In this document: in pieces, positions 1 through 5,705 of the stretch | Position numbering within the stretch: position 1 is the stretch's first letter | Layout: each line of letters starts with the position of its first letter | NCBI GenBank assembly: GCA_903859115.1 | Contig: CAIOLH010000132.1 | Location: 1-5,755, forward strand | Direction: 5' to 3' | Length of the DNA: 5,755 nt | From: an uncultured Opitutia bacterium | GTDB lineage: Bacteria; Verrucomicrobiota; Verrucomicrobiae; Opitutales; UBA953 | Program-made: the position numbers and the translations under genes | Notes under the pieces: model-generated | The model's database searches: none | Told to the model about the DNA's origin: nothing | Seen by the model: the letters and a program-made list of their open reading frames with translations, nothing else

Positions 1-85
1 CCTCAACTCCGGCATGCCCCGCACCACAGACAATCACGTCGTAGGGCTTTTGTGGGCCGAGTCTTATTTCTTTGGCGGGTTGCAT
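1..85 (-). CDS. mnmG: MnmG (GidA), N-terminal fragment; tRNA U34 carboxymethylaminomethyl modification FAD enzyme
   Basis: Only the first 28 codons are present; the gene continues past the left edge. The ATG is the complement of 83-85. The visible protein begins with a short leader of about 14 residues, then YDVIVCGAGHAGVE (residues 15-28). This is the Rossmann FAD-binding GxGxxG loop (GAGHAG, residues 21-26) typical of the MnmG/GidA N-terminus, where the motif is D-V-I-x-x-G-x-G-H-A-G-x-E. MnmG binds FAD and NADH and works with MnmE in the cytoplasm to add the aminomethyl or carboxymethylaminomethyl group to C5 of wobble U34 in certain tRNAs. The gene lies 27 nt downstream of mnmE on the same strand, the usual mnmE-mnmG operon order. 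Its Shine-Dalgarno sequence sits inside a perfect hairpin (see 86-101). The neighbour and the motif make the assignment firm although only the N-terminus is seen. Confidence 0.93.
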   Translation of the reverse strand, partial: MQPAKEIRLGPQKPYDVIVCGAGHAGVE

Positions 86-101
86 AGGAGGAGTTCCTCC
101 T
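86..101 (-). promoter_or_regulatory. Hairpin-sequestered Shine-Dalgarno of mnmG
   Basis: Read on the minus strand this is AGGAGG-AACT-CCTCCT, followed directly by the mnmG ATG. The first arm is a near-perfect Shine-Dalgarno sequence 10 nt from the start codon. The second arm is its exact complement, with a 4-nt loop, so the ribosome-binding site can fold into a 6-bp GC-rich stem. The mnmE stop codon lies 11 nt upstream of the stem, so a ribosome finishing mnmE could disturb or open it. The stem is seen in the sequence; the coupling role is inference. No T-tract follows, so it does not look like an intrinsic terminator. Confidence 0.6.
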
Positions 102-112
102 AGCAGAGGAAA

Positions 113-1471
113 TCACTTACCTATGCAGAAGGAAGCGAACAACTTGTCCAGCATTCGCTCATTATCAATTCTTCCCACGATTTCCCCAAGGGAGTCAAGG
201 GCCTCCCGACAGCGGGTAGCGGCCAGTTCGGTGTGAACCGGGGCCGATAAATGGCTAATAGCCTCAGTGAGGGCCCCGGCTGCATGTTTTAGGGCCTCGG
301 CATGTCGAACGCTCACGATGAGATCTTCAGCCCCCGGGGCCAACTGGCGCGCGACCAGGATATCACCCAAGTGCGACCTTAATTTTTCCGCGTCTCGGCC
401 ATCGAGCAAACAGGTTTTAATATTAATATAGTCTGGTAAGAAATTTTTGAAATCAGGATGCTCGGGTAAGTCTGACTTATTTTTAATCACTAAAGTTTTG
501 GTTGGATTTAATAAAACCAAAAGAGAGTCGGGTAGGGCAGGGGGAGGTAGCGCAGCGTCGACCACTAAAATAATAAAGTGAGCAGACTCAGCTTGTTCGA
601 GTGAGCGCACCATACCGGCTTTTTCTAAAACAGAACCACCCTCACGTAGACCCGCGGTATCAATCGCCGTCACCGCCAAAGGTAATCCAGCAATCGGTGC
701 TTCTAAAAAGTCGCGCGTTGTTCCGGGCTCATCGCTCACTAAGGCGCGTTGGGTTCCTGAGAGAACATTTACTAAACTAGATTTTCCGGCGTTAGGTGAT
801 CCAACAACGACGAGCTTCAAACCATTTCTGATCACTGAATCATGTTTAGAAGAAGCCGCGTATCCATAAAGTTCTGACGCAATATTACCCAATAAAATCA
901 ATGGTCCTTGTGGGTTTTCAGCACCAATATCTTCTTCAGGAAAATCAATATGTGCTTCTAAGATAGCGAGGGCTTGAAGTAGGCGATCGGTCCAACCGGC
1001 AACTAATTTTCCCATTTCGCCTGCTAACATCCGACGTGCTGAAGAGAGGGCGCGCTCGGAACTCGCATGAATTAAATCAGCGACCGCTTCGGCTTGAGTT
1101 AAATCAATTTTTCCGGCCAAGAATGCGCGGCGCGTAAATTCACCTGGTTCGGCCATGCGACAGCCACGCGCCATACAATCTTCGACGAGTCGACGGATGA
1201 TGAGAGGATTTCCGTGACAAGTGATTTCAAGTGAGTCGCTGCCCGTAAAAGACTTTCCATTAGCCCAGAGTAATGCGACGACTTGATCGACAGGTTCATT
1301 TTTTAAATCGCGCCAGATTCCTGTAGTTGCCTGTTTGATGACGAGAGAATTTTTTCGACCAAAGGCTGACTGAATGATGCTGGGTGCTAAGGGTCCATCC
1401 ACGCGCACCACCGCCAGGGCTGATTTTCCGGAGGGCGTAGAGGTTGCAACGATGGTATCGAGATCGGACAT
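113..1471 (-). CDS. mnmE: MnmE (TrmE/ThdF), tRNA-modification GTPase
   Basis: A 452-residue protein, about the family's usual length (E. coli 454). Residues 1-120 form the N-terminal formyl-tetrahydrofolate-binding and dimerisation domain. The family signature PGEFTRRAFLAGKIDLTQAE is at 109-128, then a helical domain. The inserted G domain begins near 217. G1 is GSPNAGKSS (224-232), G2 TTRD (251-254), G3 DTAG (271-274) and G4 NKSD (331-334). Glu283 aligns with the catalytic Glu282 of E. coli. The protein ends in FCIGK with Cys449, the conserved C-terminal Cys needed for modification. MnmE is a potassium-dependent GTPase that dimerises and acts with MnmG on wobble U34 of tRNAs, using a methylene-THF one-carbon unit. 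No catalytic residue is missing. The ATG at 1469-1471 gives the expected N-terminus MSDLDTIVATSTPSGKSALA; the sequence upstream has only a weak GAG-type ribosome site. mnmG follows after 27 nt, and lysA is divergent 111 nt away. Confidence 0.98.
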   Translation of the reverse strand: MSDLDTIVATSTPSGKSALAVVRVDGPLAPSIIQSAFGRKNSLVIKQATTGIWRDLKNEPVDQVVALLWANGKSFTGSDSLEITCHGNPLIIRRLVEDCMARGCRMAEPGEFTRRAFLAGKIDLTQAEAVADLIHASSERALSSARRMLAGEMGKLVAGWTDRLLQALAILEAHIDFPEEDIGAENPQGPLILLGNIASELYGYAASSKHDSVIRNGLKLVVVGSPNAGKSSLVNVLSGTQRALVSDEPGTTRDFLEAPIAGLPLAVTAIDTAGLREGGSVLEKAGMVRSLEQAESAHFIILVVDAALPPPALPDSLLVLLNPTKTLVIKNKSDLPEHPDFKNFLPDYINIKTCLLDGRDAEKLRSHLGDILVARQLAPGAEDLIVSVRHAEALKHAAGALTEAISHLSAPVHTELAATRCREALDSLGEIVGRIDNERMLDKLFASFCIGK

Positions 1472-1582
1472 ATGAGAGACTCAGCCATCCCAACCAGGTC
1501 GGGGCAGGGTGGCAAGCGGTGTCATAAAATTGAAAAGGCTGGAAGGTTTGCCTGAGAATGCCAAAGTCTCCACCATACTACC
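1472..1582. other. Divergent intergenic region between mnmE and lysA
   Basis: These 111 nt must carry the promoters for the mnmE-mnmG and lysA operons. On the plus strand a possible weak sigma70-type promoter is TTGAAA (1530-1535), 18 nt from GAGAAT (1554-1559), which would leave a very short lysA leader. No convincing minus-strand pair was found for mnmE. An imperfect inverted repeat (TTTGC ... GC-C-AAA, about 1547-1565) is too short to interpret. No riboswitch-like structure, such as a lysine or S-adenosylmethionine aptamer, fits: the space is too small for one plus a terminator. Confidence 0.45.
1530..1559 (+). promoter_or_regulatory. Possible promoter for the lysA operon
   Basis: TTGAAA matches the -35 consensus at 5 of 6 bases and GAGAAT the -10 consensus at 4 of 6, with an 18-nt spacer. 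Transcription would start about 15-18 nt before the GTG at 1583. This comes from pattern matching by eye only. A leader this short, with no Shine-Dalgarno sequence, would be consistent with the weak initiation signals elsewhere in the window. Confidence 0.25.
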
Positions 1583-2836
1583 GTGGAACATCACCCATTT
1601 TTAAATACAACCCTAGCCGATCAGATTGCTTCGGCTCATGGCACTCCCTGTTTTGTCTATGACGAGGCGACCTTAACCGCCCAAGCCAAGGCGATGTTGG
1701 CTTTTCCTAATTCCTTTGGACTCACCGTACGGTTCGCAATGAAGGCATGTCCGAATGCTTCTATTTTAAGATTATTTGACGGACTGGGCTTAAATTTTGA
1801 TGCGAGTTCGGGTTGGGAGGTGCGTCGCGCCATCCGGGCCGGAGTATCTCCAGAAAAAATTTCACTCTCTTCACAGGAGCTACCCGAAGACTTCGCTGAA
1901 CTCTTGAAGTTGGGAGTTCAGGTAAACGCCTGCTCACTTAATCAGTTGGAGCGAATCGGCCGCGCACTCCCTGGTCACAGTGTGGGTGTTCGATTTAATC
2001 CAGGACGCGGATCGGGTGGAACTGGCAAAACGAATGTCGGCGGACCCGACTCATCGTTCGGAATTTGGTATGAGTGGGCTGACCAAGTAAAAAAGATTAC
2101 CGAAACTTATAAGTTAAAAGTCATCCGCATCCACACACATATTGGATCGGGCAGCGACCCACAAGTTTGGCAAGAAGTCTCCGCATCGAGCTTAGCGCTC
2201 GTTAAATTATTTAATGAGGTAACCACACTTAATCTAGGTGGCGGATATAAAATCGCACGAGTGGCGGGAGAGAAGGGCACTGATCCACAAAAAATTGGGG
2301 TTCCGGTTAAACAAGCCTTTGAAGACTTTGCCAAAGCTGAAGGAAGAAAACTCAAACTAGAAATAGAACCTGGCACATTCTTGGTCGCGAATGCAGGAGC
2401 GGTCCTATGTAAGGTTCAGGATATTGTTTCTACTAATTCTAGAAAATTTATAAAAATAGATTCAGGCATGACCGAAATTTTAAGACCATCACTCTACGGC
2501 GCCCAACACCCGATTTATTTATATCCTAAAACAAAATCTTCTAAGACCGATGATTATGTAATCGTGGGTCACTGCTGTGAGTCCGGAGATTTAATTACCT
2601 GTGCTCCGGGTGAACCCGAAACACTTACTTCAAAGAATCTTCCCGAGGCGCAAGTTGGAGATCTCTGTGTGATTGGTGGAGCCGGTGCTTATTGTGCCGG
2701 AATGAGTACCAAAAATTATAATTCATTTCCCGAGGCTCCAGAGGTTTTAATTAATTCAAATGGTTCTACGAAATTAATTCGTCGCCGTCAGACCCTTGAC
2801 CAGATTTTCCAAAACGAACTCGGTGGAGACATTTAA
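1583..2836 (+). CDS. lysA: Diaminopimelate decarboxylase (fold-III PLP enzyme)
   Basis: A 417-residue protein, normal length for LysA (E. coli 420). It is predicted to decarboxylate meso-diaminopimelate to L-lysine in the cytoplasm, the last step of lysine synthesis. The PLP-binding Lys54 lies in FAMKACPN (51-58). DASSGWE (73-79) follows as the next barrel strand. [18 protein letters not shown] (137-154) with SSFGIW is the decarboxylase region typical of DAP decarboxylases. HIGSG is at 186-190, the phosphate-binding LGGG at 218-221 and EIEPG at 260-264. [10 protein letters not shown] is at 301-310. Catalytic Cys332 sits in CCESGD (331-336) and Tyr370 in GAY (368-370). The start is GTG at 1583: it is the only usual start codon between the in-frame TGA at 1553 and the conserved region, and no Shine-Dalgarno precedes it. 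The next gene begins 2 nt after the stop, so the two are probably cotranscribed. Carboxynorspermidine decarboxylase is the main alternative, less likely given length and the NPG-rich segment. Confidence 0.88.
   Translation: MEHHPFLNTTLADQIASAHGTPCFVYDEATLTAQAKAMLAFPNSFGLTVRFAMKACPNASILRLFDGLGLNFDASSGWEVRRAIRAGVSPEKISLSSQELPEDFAELLKLGVQVNACSLNQLERIGRALPGHSVGVRFNPGRGSGGTGKTNVGGPDSSFGIWYEWADQVKKITETYKLKVIRIHTHIGSGSDPQVWQEVSASSLALVKLFNEVTTLNLGGGYKIARVAGEKGTDPQKIGVPVKQAFEDFAKAEGRKLKLEIEPGTFLVANAGAVLCKVQDIVSTNSRKFIKIDSGMTEILRPSLYGAQHPIYLYPKTKSSKTDDYVIVGHCCESGDLITCAPGEPETLTSKNLPEAQVGDLCVIGGAGAYCAGMSTKNYNSFPEAPEVLINSNGSTKLIRRRQTLDQIFQNELGGDI
2822..2828 (+). promoter_or_regulatory. Shine-Dalgarno of the cystathionine gamma-synthase-like gene
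   Basis: GGTGGAG inside the last codons of lysA lies 10 nt before the GTG start at 2839. With the 2-nt gap between the lysA stop and that GTG, it supports translation of the second gene by ribosomes that have just finished lysA, and it is the reason for preferring the GTG at 2839. Confidence 0.5.
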
Positions 2837-2838
2837 AG

Positions 2839-4290
2839 GTGTTACATTGTCCACCCCTAGGTTCGGTAGTTCCATCTTCCCCTCACGCCACGGTGGTTTC
2901 ATTGCCCACGTTGGCTGACATCGAGGGCTATGAAAGGAAAGAAGACCGGGTTTGGGGAAAAATTTACGCAGGTTATCCAAGATTTGTACGCAATCGCCTA
3001 GTGCAAGAAGCCGCCCAACAGGCTGCGCAAAAATACAAAAGAACCGGCGAACTCTTTCCTGTTGTTTCATTAAAATCAGCCCAAGCTTTATTAAAGTGGG
3101 CAGGAATTTTAAATGCACAAGTAGATCAAGAGGCAGACTGGGTTTTGATTTCGATACCGGCTGGTCCGGCCGTCGAAAAATTAGCCAAACTGATTCAGCA
3201 CACTGGGACACTGATTTCTTCGCGCCAAGCCGAAGCTTATTTAAAACGTCTACCGTGCCAGGAAAATACGAGTGCTACAGAAAAAATAAAATCTTTTTGT
3301 GCACCTTATTTAGCCGAGGCGAAGGCTGAAAATATTTTAATTTCCCTTTCGGGAATGAATGCAGCCTACGCGGCGATGACAGCAGTGAATCAGATTCAGA
3401 ATCCTAAAGGTAAAAACATCTGGATACAGTTGGGTTGGCTTTATGTCGATTCCGCTAAAATTTTGGAAAAAAATAGATCAACCGAGCATATTTTTATAAA
3501 AAATATTCAGGAACTCGACCGAGTGGAGCAGATTTTAAAAGAGGGAAAGGTGGCAGGAATTTTTGCTGAAGCACCTAATAATCCTCAGTTGGAGACACCC
3601 GATGTTCCTAGGCTGCGTGAGCTCTGTGATCAGTATGGAGCAAAGTTGGTTTTGGATCCCAGTGCGGTGAGCATCGCAACCCTCGATCTTTTACCCTACG
3701 CCGATATCGTCTGTTCGAGTTTAACCAAGTATGCAGCTAGCGAGGGTGATGTGATGGCAGGAATTTTGGCTGTTAATGAAAACCAGCCCGAAGCAGCTCA
3801 ATTAGTTAAGGAGGCAAAAAAAATAATCGAACCCCTACACCCGCTTGATGCCGAAGTTTTAGCACGACAAATCACAAAATTAAACGAGGTGGTCCAAAAA
3901 ATTAATGTGAGCGCTAATATTATTGCTCAACGTTTATCAAAGCACCCCGCGATTGCTTTTGTTAGAACCGCTGAAGTCGTTGCAACGAAATCAAATTATC
4001 AAAAACTAAAAAGACCCGGTGCGGGCATTGGTTCGCTCATCACCATTGAACTCAAAAAAGAAATGAGAGGTGTGTATGATAAGCTGCAGTGTGTGAAGGG
4101 CCCAAGTTTTGGTTTAGAATTCACTTTAATTTCACCGTATTTGTGGCTGGCACATTTTGATGAAGTTATGAGCGAGCCCGGAAGGGAAGAGATTCGCTCT
4201 GCGGGATTAGACCCTGATCTTTTACGAATATCCATTGGGTTAGAGCCGGTAGAGGAGATTTGGGATATGTTAGAAAAAGCTCTTAAATAA
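2839..4290 (+). CDS. Cystathionine gamma-synthase-like PLP enzyme, Str2-like branch
   Basis: A 483-residue fold-I PLP enzyme of the Cys/Met metabolism family. The N-terminus (PLGSVVPSSPHATVVSLPT, residues 6-24; then GY and GYPRF, 45-49) resembles the pattern I recall from fungal Str2/MET-7 cystathionine gamma-synthases. Tyr46 and Arg48 probably serve as the cross-subunit phosphate-binding Y-x-R pair. SGM (171-173) binds the cofactor phosphate. GWLYVDSAKIL is at 199-209. Asp273 in VLDPSAVS faces the pyridine nitrogen. Lys297 in SSLTKYAASEGDVMAG is the Schiff-base lysine. KGPSFGLEFTLISPYLWLAHF (from 420) again resembles Str2, and LRISIGLE (462-469) is the standard C-terminal motif. About 125 residues separate Y-x-R from SGM, against roughly 30 in bacterial MetB: a large insertion. 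The predicted reaction is an activated homoserine ester plus cysteine to cystathionine, in the methionine branch; the ester (acetyl or succinyl) cannot be told. The start is GTG, 2 nt after lysA. Confidence 0.8.
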   Translation: MLHCPPLGSVVPSSPHATVVSLPTLADIEGYERKEDRVWGKIYAGYPRFVRNRLVQEAAQQAAQKYKRTGELFPVVSLKSAQALLKWAGILNAQVDQEADWVLISIPAGPAVEKLAKLIQHTGTLISSRQAEAYLKRLPCQENTSATEKIKSFCAPYLAEAKAENILISLSGMNAAYAAMTAVNQIQNPKGKNIWIQLGWLYVDSAKILEKNRSTEHIFIKNIQELDRVEQILKEGKVAGIFAEAPNNPQLETPDVPRLRELCDQYGAKLVLDPSAVSIATLDLLPYADIVCSSLTKYAASEGDVMAGILAVNENQPEAAQLVKEAKKIIEPLHPLDAEVLARQITKLNEVVQKINVSANIIAQRLSKHPAIAFVRTAEVVATKSNYQKLKRPGAGIGSLITIELKKEMRGVYDKLQCVKGPSFGLEFTLISPYLWLAHFDEVMSEPGREEIRSAGLDPDLLRISIGLEPVEEIWDMLEKALK

Positions 4291-4315
4291 AAAACCCACC
4301 AGTGTGGTGGGTTTT
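4291..4315. terminator. Bidirectional intrinsic terminator between convergent genes
   Basis: AAAACCCACC (4291-4300) and GGTGGGTTTT (4306-4315) are perfect 10-nt complements around the loop AGTGT; an inner A-T pair could extend the stem to 11 bp. It lies directly after the stop of the plus-strand enzyme gene and 5 nt beyond the stop of the convergent minus-strand gene. On the plus strand the stem is followed only by the four T of its own arm, then GCTGTTT. On the minus strand the T-run is longer (six T, A, three T), so it should terminate the secreted-protein gene at least as well. Confidence 0.9.
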
Positions 4316-4320
4316 GCTGT

Positions 4321-4779
4321 TTAGCTTTCTTCTTCTAGGTGATCATCATCTTCGTTTGAATCTAGCGCACCCACTTTTTTACCATCAGTTTTTTTAGCTT
4401 CACGGGCTTTCACCATTTTATCCCTAAAGGCCTGACGCTCTTTAGCGGAAATTTTGGCCGCTTCTGGGTCGAGTTTGTTTAACTGCTCATCAAATACCTT
4501 ACGATAAACCTCATCGGAATTAGTAGATTTTGTCCGCGCCTGTTTGTACTCAGCCGAAACCTTAACCAACTGGGCGTGGTCAGCCTTGGCCTGCTGTTGT
4601 GCGTTTAAAACTTCGGGAATTTCATTCACACGTTTTTTGGCCTCAACAAGGCGTTCATGGTCCGGGTCAACGCTCTTTACGACCACACCCTTGGACGTGT
4701 CCATAGGCTTGGCATTAAGAGTAGTGGTGAAGGCTCCAATCAAGAGAAGAGTGGAGAGGAGGGGGAGTGATTTGTGCAT
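4321..4779 (-). CDS. Small secreted/periplasmic charged helical protein, function unknown
   Basis: A 152-residue protein that I do not recognise. Residues 1-23 form a typical Sec signal peptide: Lys3, a hydrophobic core from Leu5 to about Phe17 (LPLLSTLLLIGAF), then a cleavage site after LNA (Ala23). There is no lipobox Cys and no cysteine anywhere. The mature part is very rich in Lys, Glu, Asp, Ala and Gln. It looks almost wholly helical from about 40 to 130, with a possible coiled coil around 41-82. It has a basic stretch (about 113-135, many Lys/Arg) and an acidic tail (DSNEDDDHLEEES, 140-152). No enzyme motif is visible. The ATG at 4777-4779 is well placed for the signal peptide but lacks a clear Shine-Dalgarno. 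The gene is single, convergent with the PLP enzyme operon and divergent from the aquaporin gene. It could be a periplasmic structural or chaperone-like protein; this is a guess. Confidence 0.75.
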   Translation of the reverse strand: MHKSLPLLSTLLLIGAFTTTLNAKPMDTSKGVVVKSVDPDHERLVEAKKRVNEIPEVLNAQQQAKADHAQLVKVSAEYKQARTKSTNSDEVYRKVFDEQLNKLDPEAAKISAKERQAFRDKMVKAREAKKTDGKKVGALDSNEDDDHLEEES

Positions 4780-4953
4780 AGGATTTAGTAATCACGGTTG
4801 AGAAAAAGCCCGCCCGATAATATTTCAATAAACACCCCGTAGTGTTCATCCCATGAATAAAACCCCTGAAGTAGTCCTAGGTATTTTATATTTTGGCTAT
4901 CAGGTTATTCAGTCTAAACTTGTGAATGAGCGCCAAATAAAGAATGTAAACCC
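4780..4953. other. Divergent intergenic region with possible short ORF
   Basis: These 174 nt separate the secreted-protein gene from the aquaporin gene and are AT-rich. A short inverted repeat, AACAC (4831-4835) and GTGTT (4842-4846) around a 6-nt loop, could be a small operator or chance. One weak plus-strand promoter candidate is TTGGCT (4893-4898), 16 nt from TAAACT (4915-4920), each matching the consensus at 4 of 6. The region also holds most of a 38-codon ORF that runs into the aquaporin start (see 4853-4969). Confidence 0.4.
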
Positions 4954-4969
4954 ATGCGCAATAAACTGA
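4853..4969 (+). CDS. Possible 38-residue leader or small protein overlapping the aquaporin start
   Basis: ATG at 4853 opens a 38-codon frame ending at TGA 4967-4969, 16 nt inside the aquaporin gene in another frame. The product begins MNKTPEVVLGILYFGYQVIQ and has a short hydrophobic patch (about residues 7-15) followed by a polar tail. No Shine-Dalgarno sequence precedes it. The overlap would allow a ribosome ending here to restart at the aquaporin ATG 13 nt upstream of the stop. The length is well within what chance gives in AT-rich DNA, so this is a weak call. Confidence 0.22.
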   Translation: MNKTPEVVLGILYFGYQVIQSKLVNERQIKNVNPCAIN

Positions 4970-5652
4970 TTATCGAGTGTCTTGGCACCTTCTTTATTTG
5001 TTTGGTAAGTGTACTAGCCTCAAATCCGCTTTCAGTAGCCGCAGTTTTATGTGCCATGATTTACATGGGCGGAAATATTTCCATGGCTCACTATAACCCC
5101 GCCATAACCTTAGCGTTTTTTCTACGCAAAAAGCTGACGATAAAACGACTATTTGGATACATGGCGGCTCAGTTTTTAGCTGCTTTGTTGGCGGCCGCTG
5201 TGGTGGGAATTTTACACGGACATACTGCTGAAAGAACGAGAGATATTGTCGACGCACTCGGAGAAAGTGCGATGACCGGAGCTAGTATAGCTTGGCCGGG
5301 GGAATTCCTCGGCATGTTTATTTTAGCATTCGTCGTTTTAATGGTGGGGACATCACGACGTACGGCTGGAAACAGTTATTTCGGATTCGCCATAGCCCTA
5401 ACGGTTTTTGGCATCATTAGCACATTTTCGTCGTTAAATTTAGCGCTGAATCCAGCCGTCCAAGTAGCCAATGACACCATAGGTATCATCGGTGCACTCA
5501 ATGCCGACGATTCTGTCTTAAAGGCCCTCTCTCAAGAGGCCACACTTCTAGCCCACGGACTTCCCCGAACGGTATTAGACATCTTCTTCATGTTCTTGGG
5601 CGGATCGGCCGCCGCTGTGCTCTTTGTTAAAATGTTTCCTGAGGATAACTAA
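4954..5652 (+). CDS. Aquaporin / MIP-family channel with atypical selectivity filter
   Basis: A 232-residue membrane protein, normal length for a bacterial aquaporin. About six hydrophobic segments are visible, at roughly 5-22, 26-40, 66-88, 113-132, 141-160 and 206-226. The first re-entrant loop is GGNISMAHYNPAITLA (39-54) with Asn48-Pro-Ala; the second is LNPAVQ (165-170) with Asn166-Pro-Ala. Both NPA motifs are intact, so a water-type channel in the inner membrane is likely. The second NPA is followed by Val169, where classical aquaporins and GlpF carry the selectivity-filter Arg. The segment TSRRTAGNSYFGFAIALTVF (133-152) matches a bacterial aquaporin subgroup that, as I recall, also has NPAV. 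The substrate (water, or a larger or different neutral solute) cannot be told. The ATG at 4954 starts directly before the first helix (MRNKLIIECLGTFF); no Shine-Dalgarno is evident. It stands alone on its strand, apart from the doubtful short ORF that overlaps its start. Confidence 0.9.
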   Translation: MRNKLIIECLGTFFICLVSVLASNPLSVAAVLCAMIYMGGNISMAHYNPAITLAFFLRKKLTIKRLFGYMAAQFLAALLAAAVVGILHGHTAERTRDIVDALGESAMTGASIAWPGEFLGMFILAFVVLMVGTSRRTAGNSYFGFAIALTVFGIISTFSSLNLALNPAVQVANDTIGIIGALNADDSVLKALSQEATLLAHGLPRTVLDIFFMFLGGSAAAVLFVKMFPEDN

Positions 5653-5705
5653 AACGACACACGATGAAGGCTTGCTGGGTTCATTAATTTATACAGTTTT
5701 ACATT

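Noticed and set aside
1472..1582. A lysine or S-adenosylmethionine riboswitch before the lysA operon.
   Set aside because: The whole gap is 111 nt shared by two divergent genes, and no conserved aptamer core or terminator hairpin could be found.
2774..3211. Long open frame of 145 codons on the minus strand opposite the lysA / PLP enzyme junction.
   Set aside because: It lies wholly antisense to two well-supported genes, has no recognisable domain, and its composition follows from the codons of the opposite strand.
2952..3329. 125-codon plus-strand frame inside the cystathionine gamma-synthase-like gene.
   Set aside because: It is an out-of-frame shadow of a gene with clear motifs along its length; its Arg/Ser/Lys-rich product shows no domain.
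4798..4826. TTGAGA followed by GATAATATTTC as a plus-strand promoter.
   Set aside because: TTGAGA and GATAAT are only 12 nt apart, and the correctly spaced hexamer TATTTC is a poor -10 match.
4871..4887. GTCCTAGGTAT followed by TTTT resembles the spacer and -10 of well-known synthetic sigma70 promoters.
   Set aside because: No -35-like sequence lies 16-18 nt upstream of TATTTT (the bases there are A-rich with CC), and the -10 match is only 4 of 6.
5663..5684. ATGAA ... TTCAT inverted repeat after the aquaporin as a terminator.
   Set aside because: Only a 5-bp AT-rich stem with a loop of about 11 nt and no proper T-run; not a credible terminator.
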